A DNA stretch of 64,000 nt from Methylobacterium sp. E-005 (GTDB lineage Bacteria; Pseudomonadota; Alphaproteobacteria; Rhizobiales; Beijerinckiaceae). The stretch spans positions 186,001 to 250,000 of the forward strand of contig NZ_JAKSYG010000256.1 in the NCBI RefSeq assembly GCF_022829725.1, read 5' to 3'. Of the stretch, positions 25,950-34,947 are shown in pieces. Within the stretch, counting starts at the first letter, position 1. Every line of letters starts with the position of its first letter. The position numbers were made by a program, and so were the translations under genes. The notes beneath the pieces are model-generated. The model saw nothing but the letters and a program-made list of their open reading frames with translations, made no database searches and was not told the DNA's origin.

Positions 25950-27614
25950 TCAGGCCCGTCGCAGCAGGCTCGGCGAGCGGAAATCCGACCCACGGCTCTG
26001 GGCAGCACGCGGCGCCGATACCCGTTGATCCCCCTGCCGGATCTGCTCGATCAATTGCGGCTTGGCGTAATAGTATCCCTGCGCGCAACGGATCTGGGTG
26101 GCTCCCAGCAGATAGGCGACTTCCTCGAAGGTCTCGACACCTTCCGCCACGACCGACATGCCGAGCGCCAGACCGAGCGACTCGATCGCCTTCAGCACGA
26201 TCTGGCTGCGCGGCCGCTTGTCGATATCCATGATGAACGAGCGGTCGATCTTCAGTTCGTCGGCGGTGATCTCCGCCAGCGCCGCGAGCGACGAGTAGCC
26301 AACCCCGAAATCGTCGATCGAGACCCGGGCGCCGATCGCGCGGATTCGCGGCAGGACCTCGAGCTGGAAGCGGCCCTTCGTGAAGAAGGCCTCCTCGGTC
26401 AGCTCGAGCACGAAGCGCCGTGCCATCCCGGTGGCGCCGAGGGCGTCGCAGAAGGCCGACATGAACGGCACGTCGCAGGCCTGCTTGGCGGCGATGTTGA
26501 GGCTCACCGAGACGTCGGGCCCGAACACCTCGTCGATGTCCGGCATGGTCCGCACGGTTTCGTTCAGGACCTGGAGGGTGATCTCGTTGATCAGGCCGAG
26601 CTCGATCGCCAACCCGATAAAGTCGCCGGGGGCCTGGATCATACCCAGTTCGTCCCGCCAGCGCAGGAGAACCTCGACGCCCGATACCGCGTGCGTGCGC
26701 ATATCGACCTTCGGCTGGAAGGCGCAGCAGAAGCAGCGGTCGCGGATCGCGAGCCGCAGGCGTTGCTCGACCGCCATGCGGGCGGTGGCAGCGTGGCTCA
26801 TCGTCTCCTCGAAGACGCTGACGCCACCCTTCACGTCGCCCTTCACCCGGTACATGGCGTTGTCGGCCTGCCGGCGCAGAATCTCGTAGGTTGTCCCGTG
26901 CTCCGGGAACAGGCTCAGGCCGATCGATGCCGAGGCGAAGATCTCGTGATCGTCGATGAAGAAGGGCTGCTTCAGGCGGTCCGAGATGTCGAGCACCGAA
27001 GCCAGGGTGGAGGCTTGATCGGTCACCGGACTGAGCAGGAGCACGAATTCGTCGCCGCCGATCCGGGCGAGCATATCGCTCGGGCGCAGGGCGCCCCGGA
27101 TTCGGTCGGCCACCTTGCGCAGCAGGGCGTCGCCCGCTGCGTGACTGTAATAGTCGTTGATGTGCTTGAAATTATCGAGGTCGATGAAGGCCAGCGCGAA
27201 GCGGTCGCTGGGGCGGGCCCCGGCGATCAGATCCTCGATGCTGTGCTCGAACATCGTCCGGTTCGGGAGCCCCGTCAGCGCGTCGATATAGGCCCGCGCG
27301 ATCAGGTCGCGCTGGATCGCGTGATGATGCGTGACATCCGTGATGGTCGTGAGCGTGAAGGTTTCTTCCGGGGTAGCGACCGGGCATGCCTGGGCCTCGA
27401 CGACGAGATCACCGATCTGCTCGATGATCGCGGCATCCGGGCAGTCGAAGGCGATGGCCGGGAGATCGTCGACCGCCCGCGGCCCAAGGGCCCTGGCCGA
27501 GGCGTTGGCCAGGATGCAGTGCCCCCGCTCGTCGTGCACCACGATGCCGACCGGAATCGCCTGGATGGCGGCTTCGAGGAGGCCCTGACGATGTCTGGAC
27601 GCGGACGTGCTCAC
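25950..27614 (-). CDS. PAS-GGDEF-EAL cyclic-di-GMP signalling protein
   Basis: 554 residues from a GTG start. A PAS-like N-terminus (VGIVVHDERGHCILANASARALG), then a GGDEF domain (IDLDNFKHIND; intact GGDEF at 186-190, with an RxxD inhibitory site RPSD five residues before it), then an EAL domain. The EAL signature is EVL (314-316), and the other phosphodiesterase residues look intact (LNIAAKQ, LELTEE, SIDDFGVGYSS, AEGVET). It could make c-di-GMP, degrade it, or both. GTG 27614 is chosen because it lies 1 nt after the TGA of the HerA-like gene upstream, implying translational coupling; starts further up would overlap that gene. Confidence 0.88.
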   Translation of the reverse strand: MSTSASRHRQGLLEAAIQAIPVGIVVHDERGHCILANASARALGPRAVDDLPAIAFDCPDAAIIEQIGDLVVEAQACPVATPEETFTLTTITDVTHHHAIQRDLIARAYIDALTGLPNRTMFEHSIEDLIAGARPSDRFALAFIDLDNFKHINDYYSHAAGDALLRKVADRIRGALRPSDMLARIGGDEFVLLLSPVTDQASTLASVLDISDRLKQPFFIDDHEIFASASIGLSLFPEHGTTYEILRRQADNAMYRVKGDVKGGVSVFEETMSHAATARMAVEQRLRLAIRDRCFCCAFQPKVDMRTHAVSGVEVLLRWRDELGMIQAPGDFIGLAIELGLINEITLQVLNETVRTMPDIDEVFGPDVSVSLNIAAKQACDVPFMSAFCDALGATGMARRFVLELTEEAFFTKGRFQLEVLPRIRAIGARVSIDDFGVGYSSLAALAEITADELKIDRSFIMDIDKRPRSQIVLKAIESLGLALGMSVVAEGVETFEEVAYLLGATQIRCAQGYYYAKPQLIEQIRQGDQRVSAPRAAQSRGSDFRSPSLLRRA

Positions 27615-27615
27615 G

Positions 27616-29439
27616 TCAGCCCTGCTGCCAGAGCGTCTTGGGGGCGCGCAGGCCGGCCTCCGCTGAGGCGTCGCCGCCCTCCAGGGGGCGCCGGAGCAGG
27701 CGCCGGTGCACCTGGTCGAGCGCGGCACCGTGGCCGCCCTCGGTGCCCGGCTCCCGCGCCAGACGGGCGCTTCCGGACGAATCCGCGTCGAGGCCGTTGG
27801 GCTTGCTCATGGTGGCCCCGCGCCAGCGCTCCACGACGGCCCCAACAAAGGCGGCACCCGGGATCGTGTCGCCGTGATCGGAGGCACGCCCGCTCATGTC
27901 GTTGCGTGGCTGACGCTCCGGGGGCAGGGCGGCGAACTTCATTCGCACCGGCATCGGAACGCCCTCACCGAAGGCGATGACCTCCCCGGTGCCGAGTGAC
28001 GGCACGAAGGTCAGAAGGTTCACCGCGTCGGAGACCGCCGCGGCCAGGAAGGCCTGATCGCGATCGTTGGTCATCCGCATGGCGAAGAGTGTGCTGCACT
28101 GCGACATGATCGTCGGATCGAGCTCCGCGGGCCGCTGCGTGACGAGGCCGAGATAGACGCCGTGCTTCCGACCCTCGCGGGCGATCCGCGACAACGCCCG
28201 GCGGGTCGGGGTGAAGCCGATCGAGCGGTCGGCCGAGGCGTAGCGGTGCGCCTCCTCGCACACGAACAGCAGCGGGATCGCGCCCTCGCTCCAGATGCCG
28301 AACTCGAACGCGAGGCGGCACAGGACGCAGACCACGGCGTCGACGACTTCCATCGGCAGCCCGGCGAGCTGCATGATCGTCATCGGGCGCCCGTCGGGAT
28401 CGAGCCGGAACAGGTGTCCCAGGATCTCGCCCATCATGTCGCCGCCGACATTGGCGTTCTCGAACATGAAGCCGTAGCGCGGATCGTTGCGGATCGCCTC
28501 GATGCGCGTGATCAGGCGGTGGTAGTGCATCCGCCCGACGCGGTTCTCGAGGCGGCCCATCCGCTCGTCGATCAGCGCGATCAGGTCCTGCAGCATGTAG
28601 GGAACCGGCGTATCGACCGTGTAACCGGAGCTCTTGCCGATGCTGCGCTTGACGACCTGCCGGTCGCTGGCTTCCTTGTACTGAGCGTATTTGCTCTTCG
28701 CCAGGGGAATGACTTCCGCGAGGATCTCGATCTCCTCGTCGATGGGCGAGCGGCCGCCGTAGATGACGTCCGCGATTTCCTCCAGGTTGAACAGCCAGAA
28801 GGGCAGCTTGAGATTGCGCGGGCTGATGACGCTCGCCTGGTCCCCGAAGCAGGCCGCATACTCGTTGTGGACGTCGAGCAGGAAGATGCGCACCGACTGC
28901 TGCGCGCGCATCACCTGATCCAGGATGACCGCGACGCCGCTGGACTTGCCGACGCCGGTCGTGCCCAGCACGGCGAAGTGTTTCGTCAGCAGATCCTCAA
29001 CCTTGATGCAGGCCGGCGTGTCGGGATCCTGATACAGCGCACCCACCGCGGCCGTGTGCGCGGCGGAGACCTGATACAGGATGCGCAGATCCTCCCGGGG
29101 CAGCAACTCGACCGCGTCTCCGATGGCGGGGTAGCCGGTCACGCCCCGGCGGAAGCGCTTGATTCCCTCCTCCGACTGGATTTCACCCAGGAGGTCGATG
29201 CTGGCATAGGCGCCCAGCTGTCGCGACCGATCGCCACCCGAGGTGAGCGTCGTGATGATCCCGATCAGGAGGGCCGCGCCGGTCTCGATCCGCACGAAAT
29301 TGCCGACCGTCGCTCGCACGTTCGGCCGACCGTTCTGCCCGGCCAGTTCGAGATGAACCTTCGAGCCGTCGATCGACGTCACCGAACCCATCCGCGCCGC
29401 GGTCGATGCGTTCAACTCGATACCGTCACCGTCCAGCAT
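27616..29439 (-). CDS. HerA-type (DUF87) FtsK/VirB4-like ATPase
   Basis: 607 residues. An N-terminal HAS-barrel-like part (MGSVTSIDGSKVHLELAG..VGNFVRIETG) precedes the ATPase core: Walker A VLGTTGVGKSSGVAV at ~157-171, LLDVHNEYAACFGD, Walker B PLLFVCEEAHRYA and GLVTQRPAELDPTIMSQCSTLFAMRM, the classic HerA/TrwB signature. HerA-family ATPases are hexameric DNA translocases, in archaea paired with NurA and in bacteria sometimes part of phage-defence systems. No nuclease or SIR2 partner is next to it; the coupled gene is a c-di-GMP protein. The last ~90 residues are polar and low in complexity. ATG 29439 is preferred; a TTG at 29466 is possible. Confidence 0.85.
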   Translation of the reverse strand: MLDGDGIELNASTAARMGSVTSIDGSKVHLELAGQNGRPNVRATVGNFVRIETGAALLIGIITTLTSGGDRSRQLGAYASIDLLGEIQSEEGIKRFRRGVTGYPAIGDAVELLPREDLRILYQVSAAHTAAVGALYQDPDTPACIKVEDLLTKHFAVLGTTGVGKSSGVAVILDQVMRAQQSVRIFLLDVHNEYAACFGDQASVISPRNLKLPFWLFNLEEIADVIYGGRSPIDEEIEILAEVIPLAKSKYAQYKEASDRQVVKRSIGKSSGYTVDTPVPYMLQDLIALIDERMGRLENRVGRMHYHRLITRIEAIRNDPRYGFMFENANVGGDMMGEILGHLFRLDPDGRPMTIMQLAGLPMEVVDAVVCVLCRLAFEFGIWSEGAIPLLFVCEEAHRYASADRSIGFTPTRRALSRIAREGRKHGVYLGLVTQRPAELDPTIMSQCSTLFAMRMTNDRDQAFLAAAVSDAVNLLTFVPSLGTGEVIAFGEGVPMPVRMKFAALPPERQPRNDMSGRASDHGDTIPGAAFVGAVVERWRGATMSKPNGLDADSSGSARLAREPGTEGGHGAALDQVHRRLLRRPLEGGDASAEAGLRAPKTLWQQG

Positions 29440-30030
29440 CACGTGTTTCCGAAGCTGCCAATCCAATATGCCGCGACGGTAGGGGCCTCAGATTAAAAAT
29501 CCGACAAGACCGGTGTTCAGGATGCCCGATGATTAATCGTTTCTTCTGTCAATACATGTCAGACTTCGATACTCAAAGATATTCCGAGGCTGGTCACGAT
29601 GAGGCTCCGGTCGACCAGCCTACACTCTACGTATAGATCTGCCGTTAGCTCACACGCTCTGATTGCATCGACGGTCCGCATGCAGTGCCGCTGTTCCGGC
29701 TGAAGGGTCATCGTTTGGCCAGGGCGTCTCGCTGCCTGGCGATGCATCACCGGCGCCACGAACCATGAGCGACCGGTCCTGCCGGTTGAACCGGCCTCGG
29801 TAGCGCGCCCCATTGTTTCGGCGCCGTCGTGTCAGTGAGCTGTGCAATATCGCAAGGTTCTCGATACGCGGTCCGTTCACCGCATGAGCGAACGCCCGTC
29901 GTCGAACGGGGCGGCATGGAAAGCTGGTTCATGTCGCAACCGGATTGCTTTGCACTTAGATGCGGCTCTCAGCCGCCCTCGTGATGCGTGCCCCGCCGCC
30001 GAATCGTCACCCTCGCGGACGGTGGCCGTG
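29440..30030. other. Gene-poor stretch upstream of the HerA-like gene
   Basis: About 590 bp, locally AT-richer than its surroundings near 29500-29650. It holds a 9-bp inverted repeat (AGGCTGGTC at 29587-29595, GACCAGCCT at 29613-29621). Short frames are present on both strands (for example a 26-residue one at 29556-29636), but none shows family motifs or a good ribosome-binding site. Confidence 0.35.
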
Positions 30031-30222
30031 CTAGTCGCCCTGCGAGTCGGTGAAATGCTCGCGTTTCCAGCACTCGCCGGAGATACGAGCACCGTTCGAG
30101 CTCATGAACGCGTAGGGCGAGGATTCGACCACGACGCCGCTGCGGGCCCGGATGATCCAGCGATAACCCTCCTCGCAGGAGACGATCTCGACCAAGTGGG
30201 TGGGGAAGGAATGCATCGACAT
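30031..30222 (-). CDS. Small protein resembling DUF1508/YegP repeats
   Basis: 63 residues. The core EEGYRWIIRARSGVVVESSPYAFMSSNGARISGECWKREHF follows the G-x-Y-R-W-x-(h)-x-A-x-x-G-x-(h)(h)-x-x-S-x-x-Y pattern of YegP-like proteins. It lacks a signal peptide and membrane span. A solitary gene, function unknown. Either of two early Met codons can be the start (30222 or 30216). Confidence 0.6.
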   Translation of the reverse strand: MSMHSFPTHLVEIVSCEEGYRWIIRARSGVVVESSPYAFMSSNGARISGECWKREHFTDSQGD

Positions 30223-30401
30223 ACCCGGTAAACGTGTCTGCGGACGCTTTCGCTCCGGGACCTTCGCGCGCAGGGTTACCGAAGCGCGCCGCGTTGCGCC
30301 CGCCGCCAGCAGCGGCCTGTCGCAGGAACGCGCGATGCCGTAATCCGTTCGCGTGGTCGAGCGGGTCAGCGGAGCCCCTCGTCGATCAGCAAGGATGTGG
30401 T

Positions 30402-30644
30402 ATGGCGATCAAGGCCTTGAACGACCGGAAGAAGCTGTCGAACGACTTCAACGAGGCCAACGACGCCTTCATCGACGAGGTCCTGAAGGCCCTTCAATCG
30501 GGTGAAATTCCGCTGGATCTGGCCCGGGCCTATCTCGCGCACCCTGTCGCGATGATGCACACCGACGGGGCTCAGGCGGTGGCCGACTATTTCGAGCGCA
30601 TGCTGGCACAGCGGCCGAACATCGACTGGATGCCCGGGAATTGA
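30402..30644 (+). CDS. Conserved-looking 80-residue hypothetical protein
   Basis: 80 residues, starting MAIKALNDRKKLSNDFNEANDAFIDEVLKALQSGEIPLDLARAYLAHPVAMMHTDG. Soluble, helical and acidic; no motif recognised. ATG 30402 has AAGGAT just upstream, so I reject longer readings. Followed 22 bp later by another small gene on the same strand. Confidence 0.6.
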   Translation: MAIKALNDRKKLSNDFNEANDAFIDEVLKALQSGEIPLDLARAYLAHPVAMMHTDGAQAVADYFERMLAQRPNIDWMPGN

Positions 30645-30666
30645 CCGGCCCGGAAAGGAAGCACGG

Positions 30667-30882
30667 ATGACCGCCGACGAGATCCATGACCTGAATCGGG
30701 CCCGTGCGGCGCTTGCGCGGCAGCGGAATGCCATCGCGCGCCGGATCGGCGGCCTCGACGTGGCGCCGATCTCCATGTCCGAGGACCTGACCCGGACCCT
30801 TCTGGCCATCGAGGCCGTGGACCGCGCTCTGGTGGATGCCGGCCAGCCGCACGTGGATATCGGCCCGGGGCCGGAGGCGTAG
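30667..30882 (+). CDS. 71-residue hypothetical protein
   Basis: Starts MTADEIHDLNRARAALARQRNAIARRI; predicted all-helical with a coiled-coil-like basic stretch. A GGAAAGGAAG sequence lies just upstream of the ATG. No family recognised. Likely co-transcribed with the 80-residue gene before it, and it precedes metY by 103 bp. Confidence 0.55.
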   Translation: MTADEIHDLNRARAALARQRNAIARRIGGLDVAPISMSEDLTRTLLAIEAVDRALVDAGQPHVDIGPGPEA

Positions 30883-30985
30883 CCGATCGGATGCCGGGCT
30901 CAGCGCGCGATACCAAATCGTGCGGTCCCTTGCGCCCGGCTCCAGCACAAGCGTAGAGGCTCGCGGGCCCGGAGGAGACACGACG

Positions 30986-32266
30986 ATGACTGACCGCCTG
31001 CCCGGCTTCAACACGCTGGCGATCCACGCGGGCGCCGCACCTGACGCCGCCACGGGCGCGCGGGCGACGCCGATCTACCAGACGACGAGCTTCGTGTTCG
31101 ACGACGTCGACCACGCCGCCTCGCTGTTCGGTCTGCAGGCCTTCGGCAACATCTACACGCGGATCACCAACCCGACCAACGCCGTGCTGGAGGAGCGCAT
31201 TGCCGCACTCGAAGGCGGCACGGCGGCCCTGGCGGTCGCCTCCGGCCACGCGGCCGAGTTCCTGACCATGCACGCCCTGATGCAGCCGGGCGACGAGTTC
31301 GTGGCCTCGAACAAGCTCTATGGCGGCTCGATCAACCAGTTCAACCACTCGTACAAGAACTTCGGCTGGTCGGTGGCCTGGGCCGAGAATGACGACCCGG
31401 CCTCGTTCGAGGCGGCGATCACACCGCGCACCAAGGCGATTTTCTGTGAATCGATCGCCAATCCGGGCGGCGTCGTCACCGACATCGCGGCTCTGGCGCA
31501 GATCGCCAAGCGGCACAACATCCCGCTCGTCGTCGACAACACGATGGCGACGCCGTACCTGCTTCGGCCCTTCGAGCACGGCGCTGACATCGTGGTGCAT
31601 TCGGCGACCAAGTTCCTCGGCGGTCACGGCAATTCGATCGGCGGGCTGATCGTCGACGGCGGCACGTTCCAATGGGCGGGGGATGCCCGCTACCCGATGA
31701 TGAGCGAGCCGCGGCCGGAATATTCCGGGATGGTGCTGGCCGAGACGTTTGGCAATTTCGGCTTCGCGATCGCCTGCCGGGTGCTCGGTCTGCGCGACCT
31801 CGGGCCGGCGCTGTCGCCCTTCAACGCCTTCCTGATCCTCAACGGCATCGAGACCCTGCCGCTGCGGATGCAGCGCCATTCCGACAACGCGCTGGTTGTC
31901 GCCAAGCACCTGTCGCAGCACCCGGCGGTATCCTGGGTGAGCTATCCCGGCCTGGAGACTGACCGCTACCATCAGCTCGCCAAGCGCTACACGCCGAACG
32001 GCGCCGGCGCGGTCTTCACCTTCGGCCTGAAGGGGGGGTACGAGGCCGGCGTGAAGCTCGTGTCGAATCTCCAGCTGTTCTCGCACTTGGCCAATATCGG
32101 CGATACGCGCTCGCTGATCATCCACCCGGCCTCGACGACCCACCGCCAGCTCACCGACGCGCAGAAGACCGCCGCGGGGGCGGGGCCGGACGTGGTACGG
32201 CTGTCGATCGGGCTGGAGGATCCGGCGGATCTGATCGAGGATCTGGATGGGGCGCTGACGAGCTGA
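30986..32266 (+). CDS. metY: O-acetylhomoserine aminocarboxypropyltransferase (sulfhydrylase)
   Basis: 426 residues of the Cys/Met-metabolism PLP enzymes. It makes homocysteine from O-acetylhomoserine and sulfide. Seen: TPIYQTTSFVF, YTRITNPTNAVLEERIAALEGGTAALAVASGHAA, LYGGSINQFNH, the PLP-phosphate Asp in VVDNTMATPYL, and PLP lysine K209 in VVHSATKFLGGHGNSIGG, the extended loop typical of MetY rather than MetB or MetZ. The ATG is preceded by GGAGGA. I looked for a SAM-II riboswitch in the 103-bp leader and did not find one. Confidence 0.9.
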   Translation: MTDRLPGFNTLAIHAGAAPDAATGARATPIYQTTSFVFDDVDHAASLFGLQAFGNIYTRITNPTNAVLEERIAALEGGTAALAVASGHAAEFLTMHALMQPGDEFVASNKLYGGSINQFNHSYKNFGWSVAWAENDDPASFEAAITPRTKAIFCESIANPGGVVTDIAALAQIAKRHNIPLVVDNTMATPYLLRPFEHGADIVVHSATKFLGGHGNSIGGLIVDGGTFQWAGDARYPMMSEPRPEYSGMVLAETFGNFGFAIACRVLGLRDLGPALSPFNAFLILNGIETLPLRMQRHSDNALVVAKHLSQHPAVSWVSYPGLETDRYHQLAKRYTPNGAGAVFTFGLKGGYEAGVKLVSNLQLFSHLANIGDTRSLIIHPASTTHRQLTDAQKTAAGAGPDVVRLSIGLEDPADLIEDLDGALTS

Positions 32267-32339
32267 GCAGCGCAGCGATCCTTCGTCGATCGGATCGAGC
32301 TCATCCGCGCCGTCTGCCGAGATCCAAAACCTCGGGCCG

Positions 32340-32855
32340 TTATCCGTGCATCGGCGACGAGGCACCGCTTTCCCGGATGATCCTCTCGACCTCCTCACGA
32401 ATTGAGCGCCAGCGATAGGCTGTCGGCAGTGTGCGACTGTCGAGAAACGCCACCATAACGCGCACGATATCCCGCGGGTGAAGGACCTCGTTGTCCCGAA
32501 CGGTGACGTGATAGCCGTTCGTGGCGATGCGCGTGACCTGCGTCACATCTCCAGTCCAAAGTCCGGCGACGAAGTGTTGGTGAGGCTGTCGCAGGTCGGG
32601 CTCGCCGCGCTCAAGCCGTGGATAGAGTCGTCGCTCGACGCTCACGCGGCTCACGCCAGCGCTGCCATCACGCCCACCTGCGGCCTGGACGTAGTCCCCC
32701 AACCCGTCCGTGCTGTCCTCTTCGAGAATCATGAAGCCACGGCCCTCTGCAGGGCACAGGAGGTCTACGGTGGACAGGATATCCTGTGGTTCCGGCTGGG
32801 GAATCGCCGCCATACCCTCGGCCGTCAGCACAAAGCGTCGACGGTTCCCCGTCAT
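32340..32855 (-). CDS. Hypothetical protein, 171 residues
   Basis: Starts MTGNRRRFVLTAEGMAAIPQPEPQDILSTVDLL. Soluble; a central basic segment (VERRLYPRLERGEP) and a C-terminal helix (WRSIREEVERIIRESG). No signal peptide, membrane span or known motif. It sits 10 bp upstream of the acyl-CoA dehydrogenase stop, on the same strand and after it in transcription order, so it may be the second gene of that transcript. Confidence 0.6.
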   Translation of the reverse strand: MTGNRRRFVLTAEGMAAIPQPEPQDILSTVDLLCPAEGRGFMILEEDSTDGLGDYVQAAGGRDGSAGVSRVSVERRLYPRLERGEPDLRQPHQHFVAGLWTGDVTQVTRIATNGYHVTVRDNEVLHPRDIVRVMVAFLDSRTLPTAYRWRSIREEVERIIRESGASSPMHG

Positions 32856-32865
32856 ACCAGCCTCC

Positions 32866-34653
32866 TCAGAACGCCTCCGCCTCCAGCGCCATGGTGCTCT
32901 CGGCCCCGGCCTTGATCCGGGCCAGACGCAGGCTCGTCTCCGGCAGCATCCGTTCCATGAAGAATCGGCCGCCCATGAGCTTCGATTCCCAGCGCGGGGA
33001 GGGGGCTTCGGCCTGCTTGATCAGCGCGGCCTTGGCGATCCGGCCCCACATGTAGCCCAATGCGACCAGCCCGAAGAGATGCATGAAATCGGTCGCGCCG
33101 GCGCCGGCATTGTCGGGCTTGGCGAACGCGTTCTGCATCAGCCACATCACAGCACCCTGGAGGTCGTTCAGCCCGGCCTGGAGTGGTTTGACGAAGGGCG
33201 CCATGACGGGATCCTCGCCGTGATCCTTCACGAAGCTCTGGACCTCACCCAGAAAGGCCATCATTGCCCGCCCGCCATCCTTCGGCAGCTTGCGGCCGAT
33301 CAGGTCCATCGCCTGGATGCCGTTGGCACCCTCGTAGATCATCGCGATGCGGGCATCGCGCACGAACTGCGACATGCCCCATTCCTCGATGTAGCCGTGC
33401 CCGCCCAGCAGTTGCTGCGCCTCCACCGCGTTGGCGAAGCCGCGATCGGTGAAGACGCCCTTCACCACCGGGGTCATGAGGCCGAGATAATCGTCGGCCG
33501 CCTGTCGCTCCTTGGCATCCTCCGAGCGGTGCAGGATGTCGGCCTGCAGCGCGGTCCAGAGCATCAGGGCGCGGGCCGCCTCGTTGAAGGCCCGGATATG
33601 CAGCAGGGTCCGGCGCACGTCCGGATGTACGATGATCGGATCGGCGACCTTCTCGGGCGCCTTGGCGCCGGTCAGCGCGCGTCCCTGGAGCCGGTCCCGC
33701 GCGTAGGCGGCGGCGTTCTGGTAGGCGACCTCAGATTGCCCGAGGCCCTGCACGCCCACGGCAAGCCGTGCCTCGTTCATCATCACGAACATCGCGTTGA
33801 GGCCGCGATTCTCCTGGCCGACCAGCCAGCCGGTCGCACCGTCGTAGTTCATCACGCAGGTGGCGTTCCCGTGGATGCCCATCTTGTGCTCCAGCGAGCC
33901 GCAGGACACGCCATTGCGCGCGCCGAGCGACCCGTCGGCATTCACGAGGAACTTCGGCACCACGAACAGCGAGATGCCTTTGGTGCCGGCGGGCGCCCCC
34001 TCGATTCGCGCGATGACGAGGTGGATGATGTTCTCCGCCAAGTCGTGCTCGCCGGCCGAGATGAAGATCTTGGTGCCGGTCAGGCTGTAGGAGCCGTCGC
34101 CGTTCGGCACCGCCTTGGTCTTGAGCAGCCCCAGATCCGTGCCGCAATGCGGCTCGGTCAGGTTCATGGTGCCGGTCCAGGCGCCCTCAACCATCCGGGG
34201 CAGGTAGAGCGCCTTCTGCTCCTCGCTGCCGTGCACCAGCAGGGCCGCCATGGCGCCCTGAGTCAGGCCCGGATACATGCCGAAGGCCAGATTCGCGCCC
34301 GAGGCGAATTCCTGGATCGCCGTATTGAGCGTGTGCGGCAGGCCCTGGCCGCCATACGTCTCGGGGACGGACAGACCCATCCAGCCACCGCTCGCATAGG
34401 TATCGTAGGCAGCCTTGAAGCCGGTCGGCGTGCGCACGCTGCCATCGGCCTCCCGGCGGCAGCCTTCGAGGTCGCCAGTCCGGTTGAGCGGCGCCAGAAC
34501 CGCCTCGGCGAGCTTCGCACCCTCGCGCAGGACCGCCTCGACCACATCGGGCGACGCGTCGGAGAAGCCCGCCAGGTTGTCCCGCGTGTGGAAACCCAGC
34601 ACGTCCGCGAGCAGGAACACCGTATCGTCGACCGGAGCGCGGTACTGCGGCAT
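32866..34653 (-). CDS. Acyl-CoA dehydrogenase, FadE/DmdC-like
   Basis: 595 residues, the long form of acyl-CoA dehydrogenase with an extra C-terminal domain. Seen: GWMGLSVPETYGGQGLPHTLNTAIQEF, the FAD/substrate segment MNLTEPHCGTDLGLLKTKA, LTGTKIFISAGEHDL, QQLLGGHGYIEEWGMSQFVRDARIAMIYEGANGIQAMDLIGRKL (the catalytic Glu is in IYEG). Members oxidise medium/long-chain acyl-CoA or, as DmdC, methylmercaptopropionyl-CoA; the substrate is not fixed here. The thiolase and FadB genes near 50-54 kb could act on its product. Confidence 0.9.
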   Translation of the reverse strand: MPQYRAPVDDTVFLLADVLGFHTRDNLAGFSDASPDVVEAVLREGAKLAEAVLAPLNRTGDLEGCRREADGSVRTPTGFKAAYDTYASGGWMGLSVPETYGGQGLPHTLNTAIQEFASGANLAFGMYPGLTQGAMAALLVHGSEEQKALYLPRMVEGAWTGTMNLTEPHCGTDLGLLKTKAVPNGDGSYSLTGTKIFISAGEHDLAENIIHLVIARIEGAPAGTKGISLFVVPKFLVNADGSLGARNGVSCGSLEHKMGIHGNATCVMNYDGATGWLVGQENRGLNAMFVMMNEARLAVGVQGLGQSEVAYQNAAAYARDRLQGRALTGAKAPEKVADPIIVHPDVRRTLLHIRAFNEAARALMLWTALQADILHRSEDAKERQAADDYLGLMTPVVKGVFTDRGFANAVEAQQLLGGHGYIEEWGMSQFVRDARIAMIYEGANGIQAMDLIGRKLPKDGGRAMMAFLGEVQSFVKDHGEDPVMAPFVKPLQAGLNDLQGAVMWLMQNAFAKPDNAGAGATDFMHLFGLVALGYMWGRIAKAALIKQAEAPSPRWESKLMGGRFFMERMLPETSLRLARIKAGAESTMALEAEAF

Positions 34654-34819
34654 CGTGAGGCTTCCCCCGTCTGCGCGAATCTCTCGGAGCGATCCGCTTC
34701 AGCAGCGCATGTAACCGCCCGGCCGCCCGGGTAGCAACGGCTTGGTTCGGCCGCACGGCGACATGCCGCTGTCCATGCGGCGCACTGAACACCAAGCTGA
34801 TTACCAGGTCAGTAGACCC

Positions 34820-34834
34820 TTAACCTCGTGTTTA
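34820..34834 (+). promoter_or_regulatory. CtrA-like box upstream of the PodJ-like gene
   Basis: TTAA-N7-TTTA: TTAA at 34820-34823, seven bases, then TTTA at 34831-34834. It differs by one base from the full CtrA consensus TTAA-N7-TTAA. It lies 114 bp before the chosen start. CtrA is the alphaproteobacterial cell-cycle regulator. Confidence 0.4.
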
Positions 34835-34947
34835 CCAAGAAAGTTAAGGATCGCTCTCGAACGATCCGGGGTGCCTTCATTGGATACCCAGTTGGGGGCC
34901 GCCGCGCACCGGATCGGACGACGAACGCTGCCGACCATAGGCCCCCG

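Noticed and set aside
29556..29813. Short frames on both strands (26 and 84 codons)
   Set aside because: No motif, poor ribosome-binding sites, mutually overlapping; they look like chance frames.
30883..30985. SAM-II riboswitch in the metY leader
   Set aside because: Such elements are common before met genes in alphaproteobacteria, but the short conserved pseudoknot sequence is not present here.
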